Shown: positions 10,571 through 21,781, numbered from the stretch's first letter. The stretch: 51,748 nt of DNA from Aquabacterium sp. (GCA_029865965.1 JARXAJ010000310.1:1-51748), one strand, 5' to 3'. Numbers and translations are program-made. The notes: a model not told the origin generated them from the letters alone.

Positions 10571-12061
10571 TCAACGGCCGGGGCGGATCACCAGGTAGTT
10601 GACCCACTCGCCACGGCGCAGCATCACGCTGACCGCACGCGACTTCTCGGCCTTGCCGGCCACCGCCAGGAACTGCTTGGTGTCGGCGATCTCGGTGTTG
10701 TCCAAAGTGAGGATCACATCACCCTCGCGCAGCCCGGCCCGGGCAGCCGCGCCATCGACGGCATCAACCCGCACACCACCGCGCAGCTTCAGATCACGCT
10801 TGTTGCTGTCGGACAGGTCGGACACCGTCAGACCCAGCGCTGATTTGGCTGCCGCCCCTGGCGCAGCGCTTTCGCTGTGGGCCACCCGCACCGGCGCATC
10901 AGGCTCGAACTCGGCCACGGTGACCGACACATCGCGGTAGCTGCCACGGCGGAAGACTTGCAACACCGCCTTGCTGCCCGGCTTGGTATTGCCGACGATG
11001 CGCGGCAGGTCGCCCGACTTCTCGATCACCTTGCCATCGACCTTGGTGATGATGTCGCCCGCCTCCACACCGGCCTTGTCGGCCGGGCCGCCGCTCTCGG
11101 CGCCGCGCACCAGGGCGCCGGCGGGCTTGCCCAGGCCAATGGACTCGGCAACATCCTTGGTGACCGGCGCAATGGTGACACCGATGCGCCCGCGGATCAC
11201 CCGCCCGCTGAGCCGCAGCTGGTCGGCCACATTCTTGGCCTCGTCGATGGGGATGGCGAACGAGATGCCCATGAAGCCGCCCGACCGGCTGTAGATCTGG
11301 CTGTTGATGCCCACCACCTCGCCGCGCAGGTTGATCAGCGGGCCACCCGAATTGCCGGGGTTGATGGCGACGTCGGTCTGGATGAACGGCAGATAGTCGC
11401 CCGTGTCTCGCGCCTTGGCACTGACGATGCCGGCGGTGACGCTGTTTTCCAGGCCGAAGGGCGAGCCGATGGCCATCACCCATTCACCCACCTTCAGCTT
11501 GCCGACGTCACCCAGCTTGACCGCCGGCAGGCCGGTAGCCTCGATCTTCACCACGGCCACATCGGTGCGCTTGTCGGCGCCGATCACCCTGGCCTTGAAC
11601 TCGCGTTTGTCGGTGAGCGTGACCAGCAGTTCATCCGCGCCATCCACCACATGGGCGTTGGTCATCACGAAGCCGTCGGAACTGAGGATGAAGCCCGAAC
11701 CCACACCACGCTGTTGCGGCTCTTCGTCGCCGCCGCCGCCGCCGCCACGCGGGCCCGGCGCACCACGCCCGCCTGGCAAGGGGATGCCGAAACGGCGGAA
11801 GAACTCTTCCATGCTGGGTTCGACGCCGCTGCCACCACCGGGCGCGGCGTTGCGTCCTGGCCGCTCCAGCGTGCGGATGTTGACCACCGACGGGCCGACC
11901 TTCTCCACCAATTCGGTGAAGTCAGGCAATTCCACCCGCGCCTGCGCGGCCACCGCCTGCGGCAGCCAGGCCCCAGACAGACCGATGACCAAGCCGGCCA
12001 CCAAAACCACACGGCGGCCGCGTTGCAGCGGCCGCACCGTCGATACGATCAGATCGGACAT
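10571..12061 (-). CDS. degP: DegP/DegQ-type periplasmic serine protease (MucD)
   Basis: 496 residues. An N-terminal hydrophobic segment (about 18-40, ending in VAAQA) looks like a signal peptide. The catalytic triad is readable as H137 (TNAHVV), D167 (KRTDVAVV) and S238 (NPGNSGGPL). Two PDZ domains follow, at roughly 290-385 and 405-490. A Gly-rich insert (about 96-112) lies in the LA loop. The family degrades or refolds misfolded envelope proteins. Its place after rpoE-rseA-rseB matches the mucD position of the algU operon, so control by the sigma-E-type factor is likely. Choice between degP and degQ or mucD as a name is uncertain. Confidence 0.92.
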   Translation of the reverse strand: MSDLIVSTVRPLQRGRRVVLVAGLVIGLSGAWLPQAVAAQARVELPDFTELVEKVGPSVVNIRTLERPGRNAAPGGGSGVEPSMEEFFRRFGIPLPGGRGAPGPRGGGGGGDEEPQQRGVGSGFILSSDGFVMTNAHVVDGADELLVTLTDKREFKARVIGADKRTDVAVVKIEATGLPAVKLGDVGKLKVGEWVMAIGSPFGLENSVTAGIVSAKARDTGDYLPFIQTDVAINPGNSGGPLINLRGEVVGINSQIYSRSGGFMGISFAIPIDEAKNVADQLRLSGRVIRGRIGVTIAPVTKDVAESIGLGKPAGALVRGAESGGPADKAGVEAGDIITKVDGKVIEKSGDLPRIVGNTKPGSKAVLQVFRRGSYRDVSVTVAEFEPDAPVRVAHSESAAPGAAAKSALGLTVSDLSDSNKRDLKLRGGVRVDAVDGAAARAGLREGDVILTLDNTEIADTKQFLAVAGKAEKSRAVSVMLRRGEWVNYLVIRPGR

Positions 12062-12139
12062 CCATTCACCTTTTGTTCAGCAGAAGCCAGCATGTCCGGG
12101 CAGGTGGCGGCAACCCCTGAAAAGACAAGGCGCGATCAC

Positions 12140-13171
12140 TCAACGCTTGCGTTCGAGCATCGCCTCGAACTGCTGCACCGTGGCCATCGGCACCTCGCCA
12201 ACCACGGTGAGCCACCAGTCCCCGCGACGCGCCATCACCGTGTGCGACGCGCCGGTGCTGCTGCCCATGGCCTTGGCGTGGCGCTTGGTGTCATAGCGCT
12301 CGATGAACACCGACACCTGCGCCAATCCGTCGGAGAACACCGACTGCAGCACCTGCAATGGCGGGTCGTTGTTGCTGGCGGTGGCGTCCAATGGCCGCCG
12401 CACGCAGCTGACCAGCTGGAAACCAGGCACCGGCTTGACCACCACCCACCCTTCAGCCTCCAGCTGGCTGCGCTCGGCCTGCGGCCGCAGCACCCGGTAG
12501 CCGTCAAGCTGCTTCATCGGCTTGGTGAACAGTTCGGGCTGCGTCCTGCCGCCCAGCCGCACATCGACAAACGCCGATGACTCCAGCACATCACCGCCCG
12601 GGGACAGCACGTCGTTGCGCAACAGCAGGCCGCTTTCCCGGTGGGCCCACAGCCGCTGTGCAAAGCGGTGGCGGTCACGCGGCTTGAGCAGCAGCACATC
12701 GGCATCAAGCCCGGCCACCCGCTCCTGCCCCAGCTTCTGCAGCTCATAGTTGTCGAGCAAGCGGGCCGCCGTGGCCACAGGCAGCGCGGGGAACTGCGCC
12801 ACCGGGTCGCGTTGCTCCACCAGCGCGCGCTTGGCGACTGGCCAGAGGGTGACGACCTGGTCGTTGTGACGGTATTGCAGCCGGCTCTCGCCATCGAGCT
12901 GTTCCACCCGCTCATAGGTCTGGCGGCCTTCCCACTGGTGCAGCACCCGCGCGCTGCTGACCATGCCCCCGGCGCTGAAGGCCAGCGTGCCCTGGTAGCT
13001 GCTGTTGGCCGCCGCATGCTGGATGCGCTGCAACCAGGGCTCAGCCTCGGCCACCGCGGTGGCGACGACAGGCAAGCCCTGCGCGCCGATGTCGTGCCAC
13101 GCACCCAGCAATGCCAGGACCACCGCCCAACTGCCGAGTAGGCCCCAGGCCGGCGCTGCGCGCATGGTCAT
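12140..13171 (-). CDS. rseB: Sigma-E regulatory protein RseB/MucB
   Basis: 343 residues with an N-terminal signal peptide (about 1-30, AWGLLGSWAVVLALLGAW). The beginning of the mature part (WLQRIQHAAANSSYQGTLAF) and the lipoprotein-carrier-like fold match the MucB/RseB family. RseB binds the periplasmic part of RseA and shields it from DegS cleavage. Its ATG overlaps the rseA stop as ATGA, so the two are probably translationally coupled. A second ATG two codons in is a possible start. Confidence 0.9.
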   Translation of the reverse strand: MTMRAAPAWGLLGSWAVVLALLGAWHDIGAQGLPVVATAVAEAEPWLQRIQHAAANSSYQGTLAFSAGGMVSSARVLHQWEGRQTYERVEQLDGESRLQYRHNDQVVTLWPVAKRALVEQRDPVAQFPALPVATAARLLDNYELQKLGQERVAGLDADVLLLKPRDRHRFAQRLWAHRESGLLLRNDVLSPGGDVLESSAFVDVRLGGRTQPELFTKPMKQLDGYRVLRPQAERSQLEAEGWVVVKPVPGFQLVSCVRRPLDATASNNDPPLQVLQSVFSDGLAQVSVFIERYDTKRHAKAMGSSTGASHTVMARRGDWWLTVVGEVPMATVQQFEAMLERKR

Positions 13172-13779
13172 CGGCCTTCGTAGACGATGTGCACGCGGTG
13201 CTCAGCGCCTGCGCCTGGCATGGCGCCGTTGGCCAGGTTGCGGTGCGCCGACAAATAGCGGTCGAGCTGGGCATTGCGCACCAGCATGGCCGAGGCTTCC
13301 ACATTCGGCGGCTTGCCGGCCGATGCCATGGCGGGAGCTTCAGCAGGCGTGGGCGACATGACATTGGTGACGACCATCACACCCGCCACCGCCAGAAAAC
13401 CAGCCGCCACCGCTGCCGGCGCCATCAGCCAACGGCGCGCTGGCCGCGGCCGGGCGGCGGAGGCTGCGCCGTTCGCCACCTGGGGCAACGCAGCGGCAGC
13501 CGGTGGCTGCAATACAGCGGGTGCCAGCGGCACGGGCTCACTGGCCAGGCGTTGGCGCAAGGCGCTGAGGAACGCCGCGTCACGTGCCGGCTGGCTGGCC
13601 AGATCATCGCTGCGCAACACGTCGCCGATCAGATGGTAGGCGTGCCAGTCCCGGCGGGTGTCGGCATCGTGCCGCCAGGACGCACAGGCGCTGACGACAT
13701 CGGCGGGGGCCAGATCCCCGTCCATCAAGGACGACAGCTGCTGCCGGCGGGCATCGGAAGGTTCAGACCTGTTCAGCAT
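13168..13779 (-). CDS. rseA: Anti-sigma-E factor RseA/MucA
   Basis: 203 residues. The N-terminal domain has the family pattern RQQLSSLMDGDL followed by WHAYHLIGDVLRS, which binds the sigma factor in the cytoplasm. One transmembrane segment lies at about 117-137 (WLMAPAAVAAGFLAVAGVMVV), with a periplasmic C-terminal tail that RseB would cover. It starts 93 bases after rpoE and overlaps rseB by four bases. Regulated proteolysis would free RpoE under envelope stress; this is family knowledge. Confidence 0.9.
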   Translation of the reverse strand: MLNRSEPSDARRQQLSSLMDGDLAPADVVSACASWRHDADTRRDWHAYHLIGDVLRSDDLASQPARDAAFLSALRQRLASEPVPLAPAVLQPPAAAALPQVANGAASAARPRPARRWLMAPAAVAAGFLAVAGVMVVTNVMSPTPAEAPAMASAGKPPNVEASAMLVRNAQLDRYLSAHRNLANGAMPGAGAEHRVHIVYEGR

Positions 13780-13872
13780 GGTGGTTGTTCAACTCCAGGG
13801 CCACTGGGCGGGCCCGCAGGCCCGTGGGTAGACGGATGCCCGCAGGGTGCAGGCAGATCGGCGACCAGATCG

Positions 13873-14484
13873 TCACCATCGCTCACCTTCGCGGGTGTCG
13901 AGCAGAGGCCGCAGCCGCTGGGCAATGGATTCACGCGCCCGGAAGATGCGGGAGCGCACGGTACCGATGGGGCAATTCATCAACTCGGCAATCTCTTCAT
14001 AGCTGAGGCCTTCGATCTCGCGCAAAGTGATGGCCTGGCGCAGATCTTCGGACAAGGCCTCGATCGCGGCATTGACTGCCTGGGCAATCTCTTTGCTGGC
14101 CAACAGCGCCTCGGGCGTTTCACCGTCGGTTAGTTCGCGCTCGACCCGGGAAGTTTCGTCCTCGTCATCATTCATGCTGGCGCGTGCGGATTCCGTGACC
14201 AGCGGGTCGCGCTTCAGGTCGACCAGCGCCTTCTTGGCGGTGTTGACGGCAATGCGGTAGAGCCAGGTGTAGAAGGCGCTGTCGCCACGGAACTGCGGCA
14301 AGGCCCGGTAGGCGCGGATGAAGCTTTCCTGGGCGATGTCTTCGACCAGGTCGACATCACGCACCATGCGGGCGATCAGCCGCTCGATCCGGCGCTGGTA
14401 CTTGATCACCAGCATCTCGAAGGCCTTGGGGTCGCCGCCCTTGGCGCGCTCGACCAACAGGGCATCGACATCGTCGATGCTCAT
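13873..14484 (-). CDS. rpoE: RNA polymerase sigma factor RpoE (AlgU type)
   Basis: 203 residues from the ATG at 14484. Region 2 is seen in FEMLVIKYQRRIERLI and DIAQESFIRAYRALP, and region 4 in ITLREIEGLSYEEIAELMNC followed by GTVRSRIFRARE. An acidic linker (MNDDEDETSRVERE) joins them. It is an ECF sigma factor of the RpoE/AlgU group that controls envelope stress genes. Its start overlaps the upstream small membrane protein gene as ATGA. Confidence 0.95.
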   Translation of the reverse strand: MSIDDVDALLVERAKGGDPKAFEMLVIKYQRRIERLIARMVRDVDLVEDIAQESFIRAYRALPQFRGDSAFYTWLYRIAVNTAKKALVDLKRDPLVTESARASMNDDEDETSRVERELTDGETPEALLASKEIAQAVNAAIEALSEDLRQAITLREIEGLSYEEIAELMNCPIGTVRSRIFRARESIAQRLRPLLDTREGERW

Positions 14485-14954
14485 GGTGCCGCCCCGCCGG
14501 CGCCGGGCCGCGCCGCGCCGGCATGTGCTGCCAGCGCCACGCGCAGGCCGTGCCAGGACGCCTGCGCACTGCCGATGCTGGCCACCCGCCAACAGGCACG
14601 GCCCTTGGCTGGATGCAGTTGCAACAACACCCAGGTGCCCAGGTCGATGGCCACCACCAGGCGTGCCAGCGGTTGGTCAGTTTGCAGTTCGATGCTGTGC
14701 CAGCCCTGCCCGTCCCAGCGCAGCCGGCCGGGCCAGGCAGGCAGCGCGCGCCGCGCCAGCCACGCGCCCACGCCCGCCATCAGGCCGCTGGCCGCCAGCG
14801 CAGCCACCAGCATGGCGCTGCCCGGTGGCCATTCGGCATGCAACGCGCCCCAGGTGGCCAGCAGCGCACCGGCGCAGGCATGCAGCAAGATGATCAGCAT
14901 GCGTTCGAGGCTGCCGTCAGACAGCACCGCTTCGACTGGCGCGGCAGCGCGCAT
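14481..14954 (-). CDS. Small membrane protein of unknown function between fabF and rpoE
   Basis: 157 residues, unrecognised. Two predicted transmembrane segments are visible, at about 19-37 (MLIILLHACAGALLATWGA) and about 46-66 (AMLVAALAASGLMAGVGAWLA). A cytosolic or periplasmic part follows with HSIELQTDQPLARLVVAIDL and WVLLQLHPAKGRACW. The last codons overlap the rpoE start as ATGA, so translation is probably coupled to the sigma factor. It starts 18 bases after the fabF stop. Small genes at this position occur in related Burkholderiales genomes, but I do not know a function. Confidence 0.75.
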   Translation of the reverse strand: MRAAAPVEAVLSDGSLERMLIILLHACAGALLATWGALHAEWPPGSAMLVAALAASGLMAGVGAWLARRALPAWPGRLRWDGQGWHSIELQTDQPLARLVVAIDLGTWVLLQLHPAKGRACWRVASIGSAQASWHGLRVALAAHAGAARPGAGGAAP

Positions 14955-14972
14955 GCGCGGTGCCGGTGCTGC

Positions 14973-16217
14973 TCACACGCGGCGCAGAACCAGCGTGCCG
15001 TTGGTGCCGCCGAAGCCGAAATTGTTCTTCACCGCCACGTCGATCTTCATCTGCCGCGCAGTGTTGGCGCAGTAGTCCAGATCGCATTCGGGGTCCTGGT
15101 TGAAGATGTTGATCGTGGGGGGCGAGACTTGGTGGTGCAGGGCCAGCGCGGTGAACACCGTCTCGATGCCGCCGGCACCACCCAGCAGGTGGCCAGTCAT
15201 CGACTTGGTGGAATTGACCACCAGCCGCTTGGCATGGTCACCAAACGCCAGCTTGATGGCGTTGGTCTCATTGAGGTCGCCCAACGGCGTGGACGTGCCG
15301 TGGGCGTTGAGGTACTGCACCGCGTCGGCATTGACACCGGCATTGCGCAGCGCGGCCCGCATCGCGCGCTTCGGGCCGTCGACATTGGGTGCGGTCATGT
15401 GGAAGGCATCGGCGCCCATGCCGAAGCCGACCAGTTCGGCATAAATCCTGGCGCCGCGCTTCTTCGCGTGTTCGTACTCTTCAAGCACCAGCACGCCCGC
15501 GCCTTCACCCAGCACGAAGCCGTCGCGGTCCTTGTCCCAAGGGCGGCTGGCAGTCTGGGGTGAATCATTGCGGGTAGACAGCGCCCGCGCCGCCGCGAAA
15601 CCGCCGATGCCCAGGGGCGACACCGTGCTTTCAGCACCGCCCGCCACCATCACGTCGGCATCGCCGTACTCGATCAGCCGGCCGGCCTCGCCGATGGCAT
15701 GCAAGCCGGTGGTGCAGGCTGTCACGATGGCCAGGTTGGGGCCGGTGAAGCCGTACTTGATCGAGATGTGGCCCGAGATCATGTTGATGATCGAGGCCGG
15801 CACGAAGAACGGCGAGATGCGGCGTGCGCCGCGGGCGGCGTACTCGATCTGGGTCTGCTCGATCATCGGCAGTCCGCCGATGCCCGACCCCACCAGGCAG
15901 CCGATGCGTTCGGCCTGCTCTTCGTTCAATGCGTCGCCAGTAGGCAGGCCGGCATCCTGCACCGCCTGGATGGCGGCGGCCATGCCGAAATGGATGAAGG
16001 TGTCCATGTGGCGGGCTTCCTTGGCGGGGATGTAGTCCTCGACCTGGAAACCCTTGACCTCGCCGGCAAACCGGCAAGACAGGCCCGAGGCATCGAAACG
16101 GGTGACGTTGTCGATGCCCGAACGGCCGGCCAGCAGATTGGCCCAGCCATCGGCCACGGTGTTGCCGACCGGGCTGATCAAGCCCAGGCCGGTGATGACG
16201 ACGCGACGGCGGCTCAT
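14973..16217 (-). CDS. fabF: Beta-ketoacyl-ACP synthase II
   Basis: 414 residues. The nucleophile is C168 in VTACTTG. The two later His positions of KAS II fall in NAHGTSTPLGD and TKSMTGHLLGGAGG, and the C-terminal GFGGTNGTLV is present. It extends acyl-ACP by condensation with malonyl-ACP, including the step to cis-vaccenate. It lies 122 bases after acpP in the standard fab cluster. Confidence 0.95.
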   Translation of the reverse strand: MSRRRVVITGLGLISPVGNTVADGWANLLAGRSGIDNVTRFDASGLSCRFAGEVKGFQVEDYIPAKEARHMDTFIHFGMAAAIQAVQDAGLPTGDALNEEQAERIGCLVGSGIGGLPMIEQTQIEYAARGARRISPFFVPASIINMISGHISIKYGFTGPNLAIVTACTTGLHAIGEAGRLIEYGDADVMVAGGAESTVSPLGIGGFAAARALSTRNDSPQTASRPWDKDRDGFVLGEGAGVLVLEEYEHAKKRGARIYAELVGFGMGADAFHMTAPNVDGPKRAMRAALRNAGVNADAVQYLNAHGTSTPLGDLNETNAIKLAFGDHAKRLVVNSTKSMTGHLLGGAGGIETVFTALALHHQVSPPTINIFNQDPECDLDYCANTARQMKIDVAVKNNFGFGGTNGTLVLRRV

Positions 16218-16339
16218 GCCTGTTCCTCGGCCAACAGGGACGTCGGCCGTTCCCCCAGGGGGGTGCCGGCCGGCCTGGGAGCGGCACGGCGCTCGGACCG
16301 CACGCTTGGGCGTTGTACCGCGGAACTCATGGGCTCAGC

Positions 16340-17476
<1,137 letters not shown>

Positions 17477-17480
<4 letters not shown>

Positions 17481-18415
17481 GACAGCAGCTCCAGGGTGTC
17501 GCGCAGCGATGCCGGGTCGAAGACCGCAGCGCTGACCAGATCGGCGTCGATGCGCTTGACCATGCCGGCCAGCACCTTGCCGGGGCCGCATTCGACGATG
17601 TGGGTGGCGCCCCGCGCCTGCAGGGCCTGCACCACCTCGACCCAGCGCACCGGGCCACTGGCCTGTCGGTACAGCGCATCACGGATGGCGTCGGGCGCCG
17701 TGGGGGCTGCCACATCGATGTTGTTGACCACCGCAATATGCGGGCTTCGCAGCGCCACATCGGCCAGATGGGCACGCAGGGCATCGGCCGCAGGCTGCAT
17801 CATGGCGCAGTGGAACGGTGCCGACACCGCCAAGGGCAGCACCCGCTTGGCGCCGGCGGCCTTCAGCAGCTCACAGGCCTTGGCCACGCCGGCCTGGCTG
17901 CCGGAGATCACCGTCTGCCTGGGGTCGTTGAAGTTGGCGGCCGACACCAACTCGCCGGTGGCGGCCGCAGCCTGGGCGCAGCCATCGACCACAGCTGCGG
18001 CGTCCAGCCCCAGGATGGCCGCCATGGCGCCCTGCCCCACCGGCACGGCCTGCTGCATCGCCTGGGCGCGCAGACGCACCAGCGGCAGGGCATCGGCCAG
18101 GCTCAGTGCACCGGCGGCCACCAGGGCGCTGTACTCGCCCAGCGAATGGCCCGCCACGGCAACAGGTTGCGCGCCACCTTCGGCCAGCCAGGCGCGCCAG
18201 GCAGCGACGGCCGCCGTCAGCATCACCGGCTGGGTGTTGGTGGTCAGGTCCAGCAGCTCCTTGGGGCCGGCGGCAATCAGCTGGGCAACATCTTCGCCCA
18301 GCGCGGTGGAGGCTTCTTCCAACGTGGCGCGCACCGCCGGATGGTCGCCCCAGGCATCGAGCATGCCCACGGCCTGGGACCCCTGGCCGGGGAAGACGAA
18401 GGCGAACGAGGTCAT
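17477..18415 (-). CDS. fabD: Malonyl-CoA:ACP transacylase FabD
   Basis: 312 residues from the ATG at 18415, where FAFVFPGQGSQ, the family N-terminus, begins. The nucleophile is S91 in GHSLGEYSAL, and the catalytic His lies in SAPFHCAMM. It loads malonyl groups onto ACP. The open frame continues upstream without similarity, so the long version was not used. A gap of 65 bases separates it from fabH, and it overlaps fabG by four bases. Confidence 0.94.
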
Positions 18416-18480
18416 CGTGAGGATCGCTCCTGGCGCAGACGTTGTGGTGTTTTTTGGGGAGATGGGAGACAGGGCACAGG

Positions 18481-19491
18481 TCAATAGTCGACCAGCACCG
18501 CACCCCAGGTGAAGCCGCCGCCCACGCCTTCGAGCATCAGTGTGTCGCCGCGCTGGATGCGGCCGCTGCGCACCGCTTCGTCCAGCGCCAGCGGAATGGA
18601 CGCGGCCGAGGTGTTGCCATGCTGGTCGACGGTGACGATCAGCTTGTCCAGCGACAGCTTCAGCCGCTTGGCCGTGCCCTGCATGATGCGGATGTTGGCC
18701 TGGTGCGGGATGAGCCAGTCGATGTCGGACTCGGTGCGGCCGGCTTTTTCCAGCGTGGCGCGGGCGGCCTGCTCCAGCACGCCGACCGCCAGCTTGAAGA
18801 CCGCCTGGCCGTCCATCTTGAGCAGCGGGTCGCCCAGCACCTGGCCGCCCGACACCGTGCCCGGCACACACAGGATGCCCACATGGCGGCCGTCGGCATG
18901 CAAGTCGGTGGCCAGGATGCCCGGTGTGTCGCTGGCCTCCAGCACCACCGCGCCGGCACCGTCGCCGAACAGCACGCAGGTCCCGCGGTCGTTGAAGTCG
19001 AGGATGCGCGAGAACACCTCGGCGCCGATGACCAACGCGCGGCGGGCGGTGCCGGTGCGGATCAGTGCATCGGCCACCGTCAGCGCGTACACAAAACCTG
19101 AACACACCGCCTGCACGTCGAACGCCGGGCAACCGACGATGCCCAGCTTGTTCTGCACGATGCAGGCTGTCGACGGAAACACCATGTCGGGCGTGGACGT
19201 GGCCAGGATGATCAGGTCGATGTCGGCCGGCTGGCAGCCGGCGGCCTCGATCGCATGGCGTGCAGCGCCGGCGGCCAGGTCACTGGCGTGGGTGTTGGCG
19301 TCGACGAAGTGGCGCGCATGGATGCCAGTGCGCTCGACAATCCAGCTGTCGCTGGTTTCAACACCGCGCTGCGCCAGTTCGGCCGCCAGGTCGGCATTGC
19401 TCAGACGCCGCGGCGGCAGCATGCTGCCAGTGCCGGCAATGCGGGTGTAGCGGGGCAGACCGGGGGAAGAAGGCGCGGGGCTGGGATTCAT
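18481..19491 (-). CDS. fabH: Beta-ketoacyl-ACP synthase III
   Basis: 336 residues. C130 in VQAVCSGF is the nucleophile, and [10 protein letters not shown] and [10 protein letters not shown] carry the His and Asn of the KAS III triad. It starts the fatty acid cycle by condensing an acyl-CoA, usually acetyl-CoA, with malonyl-ACP. The first 15 residues are a Pro/Ser-rich extension not typical of E. coli FabH, so a later start cannot be excluded. The ATG overlaps the plsX stop by four bases. Confidence 0.94.
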   Translation of the reverse strand: MNPSPAPSSPGLPRYTRIAGTGSMLPPRRLSNADLAAELAQRGVETSDSWIVERTGIHARHFVDANTHASDLAAGAARHAIEAAGCQPADIDLIILATSTPDMVFPSTACIVQNKLGIVGCPAFDVQAVCSGFVYALTVADALIRTGTARRALVIGAEVFSRILDFNDRGTCVLFGDGAGAVVLEASDTPGILATDLHADGRHVGILCVPGTVSGGQVLGDPLLKMDGQAVFKLAVGVLEQAARATLEKAGRTESDIDWLIPHQANIRIMQGTAKRLKLSLDKLIVTVDQHGNTSAASIPLALDEAVRSGRIQRGDTLMLEGVGGGFTWGAVLVDY

Positions 19492-20618
19492 GCGGCTGTT
19501 GCAGGCGACTTGGCGGCGACGGTCAGGGTGATGTCGAGTTCGCCAGACACCCCTGCGGATGCGGCCAGCGTGTTGCGGATGCGGTCATGCACCCGGTCGA
19601 GCAGGCGATTGCGGGCCGCATCATAAGCCCGGGCCAGGGCCCGCTCGAAGGCGAAGGCGTCCGACGAGCCGTGGGCCTTGAACACCAGCCCGCGCAGACC
19701 CAGCAGCGCGCCGCCGCTGTAGCGCCGGTGGTCGAGCCGGGCCTTGAAGCGCTTGAGCACCGGCATGGCCACCAACGCCGCCAGCTTGGAGAACGGCGTG
19801 CGGGTGAACTCATCCTTGATGATCTGGCCCAGCATGCTTGCCAGGCCTTCGCTGGTCTTGAGCGCCACGTTGCCGACGAAACCATCACACACCACCAGGT
19901 CGGTCGTGCCCTTGAAGATGTCATTGCCTTCCACGTTGCCGTGGAAGTTGATCTGGCCGGCGGCGGCCGCGTCACGCAGCAGCTCACCGGCGCGCTTGAT
20001 CACCTCGCTGCCCTTGATGGTCTCTTCGCCGATGTTGAGCAGGCCGACGCTGGGGTCTTCATTGCCGTCGAGTGCGCTGACCAGGGCGCTGCCCATCACC
20101 GCAAACTGCAACAGATGCTCGGCCGTGCAATCGACGTTGGCGCCGAGGTCGAGCACCTTGGTGAAGCCGCCCTTCTGGTTGGGCAGCAGCGCGGCGATGG
20201 CCGGGCGGTCGATGCCGTCAAACGTCTTGAGCACGTAGCGGGCCAGCGCCATCAGCGCACCGGTGTTGCCGGCTGACACGCACACATCGGCGGCGGCCAG
20301 GCCACCGGCGGGCGGCTTGAGCTGGGCGATGGCCACCCGCATCGATGAATCACGCTTCTTGCGCAGCGCCACTTCCACCGCGTCGTGCATCGCCACCACC
20401 TCGGTGGCCGCCACCAGGGTGGTGCGCGGCCAGGCAGCAGCAGGCGCCAGGGCCTCGGCCGTACCCACCAGCACCAGGTCGGCCAGGGGATGGGCGTCGA
20501 GGAAGGTCTTGCAGGCTGGCAGCGTGACCGACGGACCATGGTCGCCGCCCATGCAGTCGACAGCCACACGGACACGGGCCAGCGGCTGCAGGGTGGATTG
20601 CAAGTGGGGCGTGGGCAC
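19488..20618 (-). CDS. plsX: Phosphate acyltransferase PlsX
   Basis: 376 residues. The N-terminal [12 protein letters not shown] motif, [12 protein letters not shown] and [12 protein letters not shown] are signatures of PlsX. It converts acyl-ACP to acyl-phosphate for glycerolipid synthesis by PlsY. The first 15 or so residues before VRVAVDC are longer than in many homologues. It sits in the usual rpmF-plsX-fabH order. The 275-base gap to rpmF holds a strong hairpin. Confidence 0.94.
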   Translation of the reverse strand: MPTPHLQSTLQPLARVRVAVDCMGGDHGPSVTLPACKTFLDAHPLADLVLVGTAEALAPAAAWPRTTLVAATEVVAMHDAVEVALRKKRDSSMRVAIAQLKPPAGGLAAADVCVSAGNTGALMALARYVLKTFDGIDRPAIAALLPNQKGGFTKVLDLGANVDCTAEHLLQFAVMGSALVSALDGNEDPSVGLLNIGEETIKGSEVIKRAGELLRDAAAAGQINFHGNVEGNDIFKGTTDLVVCDGFVGNVALKTSEGLASMLGQIIKDEFTRTPFSKLAALVAMPVLKRFKARLDHRRYSGGALLGLRGLVFKAHGSSDAFAFERALARAYDAARNRLLDRVHDRIRNTLAASAGVSGELDITLTVAAKSPATAA

Positions 20619-20790
20619 GGCGGTCAGCAGCAGTCGAACAGCCGATCAGGCCGGCAGGCAGGGGGGCAGGGATGCGAAGAAAACACCGACACCACGCTAG
20701 GGGAAGCAAGCAAGCAGCACAAGCAGGGCAGGCCCGGGTGGCAGATGCAAGCAAGCCCTGCAGCAATGCCCATCAGCATGCGCCCGCCAA

Positions 20791-20833
20791 TGACAAGACC
20801 CGGCCACGCAGCAGGCGAGGCCGGGTCTTGTCA
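20791..20833. repeat. Perfect 15-bp inverted repeat between rpmF and plsX
   Basis: Positions 20791-20805 and 20819-20833 are exact reverse complements around a 13-base loop. No T tract follows on either strand, so it is not a textbook terminator. In the minus-strand transcript it would form a very stable hairpin 61 bases after the rpmF stop, possibly a processing or 3'-end protecting element. Confidence 0.8.
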
Positions 20834-20893
20834 GTCAACATCTTGAGCCAGCACCGGTGTGGGCAGCGCGGGCCGCCCCGGCCAGGCGGAAGG

Positions 20894-21076
20894 TCAGGCG
20901 TCGGCCTTGGTCTTGAGCACCTTGCGCCCACGGTAGAAACCGGTGGGGCTGATGTGGTGGCGCAGATGCACTTCACCGGTGGTGGGCTCGATTGCCGTAC
21001 CCGGGGTCACCAGGGCATTGTGCGAGCGGTGCATGCCACGCTTGGAAGGTGATTTCTTGTTCTGTTGAACGGCCAT
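20894..21076 (-). CDS. rpmF: 50S ribosomal protein L32
   Basis: 60 residues, [20 protein letters not shown] at the N-terminus, then [16 protein letters not shown]. The family pattern is clear, and this is the zinc-free form because no Cys pairs are seen. A good Shine-Dalgarno (AGGAG) lies before the ATG. It follows the DUF177 gene, the standard yceD-rpmF-plsX arrangement. Confidence 0.96.
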   Translation of the reverse strand: MAVQQNKKSPSKRGMHRSHNALVTPGTAIEPTTGEVHLRHHISPTGFYRGRKVLKTKADA

Positions 21077-21214
21077 GGTGGTTCTCCTGAATCGGGCTTG
21101 CGCTGTGTGGCGCGGTATGGCGTGGTCCGCAGGCTCGGCTCCAGACCATGCCCGGCACCTTGCGAAAAGCCCGCGAGTGTAGCACCCGGGCAAACAGGCG
21201 AGCGTGCGGCTGCG

Positions 21215-21781
21215 TCAGCCGCCAGCCCCGCCCGGCGTGGTGGATTTCAGCCGCTGCAGTGCTGCAAACGGGTTCTCGCGTTCGGGCACGTCTTCGGGTG
21301 CGGGCGCCTCGCCCAGCGGCACCGGCAGCGGCTGCGGGCAGGCATCGTGGCGGGGCACGATGGGCAAAGCCAGCAGCAGTTCATCCTCGACCAGGTCACG
21401 CAGATCGAGCGATTTGCTCAGCGCCAGCACGTCTTCCTCGATCTCGGCGTCCAGCGCCTCGGCCTGCGCCTCGCCCCGCACGAAGCGCAAGCGCTGGTCG
21501 ATGTCCAGTGGCACGGTGAAGGGCTGCAGGCAGCGCTGGCAGGTCAGCCACACCTGCGCACTGGCATGCAGGTGCAGCCACAGTTCGGCATCGCCCGCCG
21601 CAACGGGCAGCCGCTGGCCCAGCGCCTGCCACGCCACTGCGGCCAGCGGGGTGTCTTGCGGCGCGGCCTGCAGGTCGGCCAGCCGCTGCAGGCTGGCACC
21701 GGGCCAGTCGCCCGACAGCTGCGCGGCATCGGCGATGAAGGCGGCCACGTCCAGCCGCAGCGCGTCATGGGTGCGTTTCAT
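21215..21781 (-). CDS. DUF177 (YceD-type) protein upstream of rpmF
   Basis: 188 residues from the ATG at 21781. The conserved TCQRCLQPF holds the CxxC seen in the YceD/DUF177 family. An acidic central part (DAEIEEDVLALSKSLDLRDL) and ELLLALPIVPRHDAC are also family features. The protein is widespread beside rpmF; in plants and bacteria it is tied to 23S rRNA accumulation, which is family knowledge only. The C-terminal 40 residues are less conserved. It is divergent from maf with 39 bases between the starts. Confidence 0.88.
   Translation of the reverse strand: MKRTHDALRLDVAAFIADAAQLSGDWPGASLQRLADLQAAPQDTPLAAVAWQALGQRLPVAAGDAELWLHLHASAQVWLTCQRCLQPFTVPLDIDQRLRFVRGEAQAEALDAEIEEDVLALSKSLDLRDLVEDELLLALPIVPRHDACPQPLPVPLGEAPAPEDVPERENPFAALQRLKSTTPGGAGG

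Noticed and set aside
10877-12580. Plus-strand open frame of 567 codons opposite degP and rseB
   Set aside because: It spans two genes on the other strand and has no recognisable domain.
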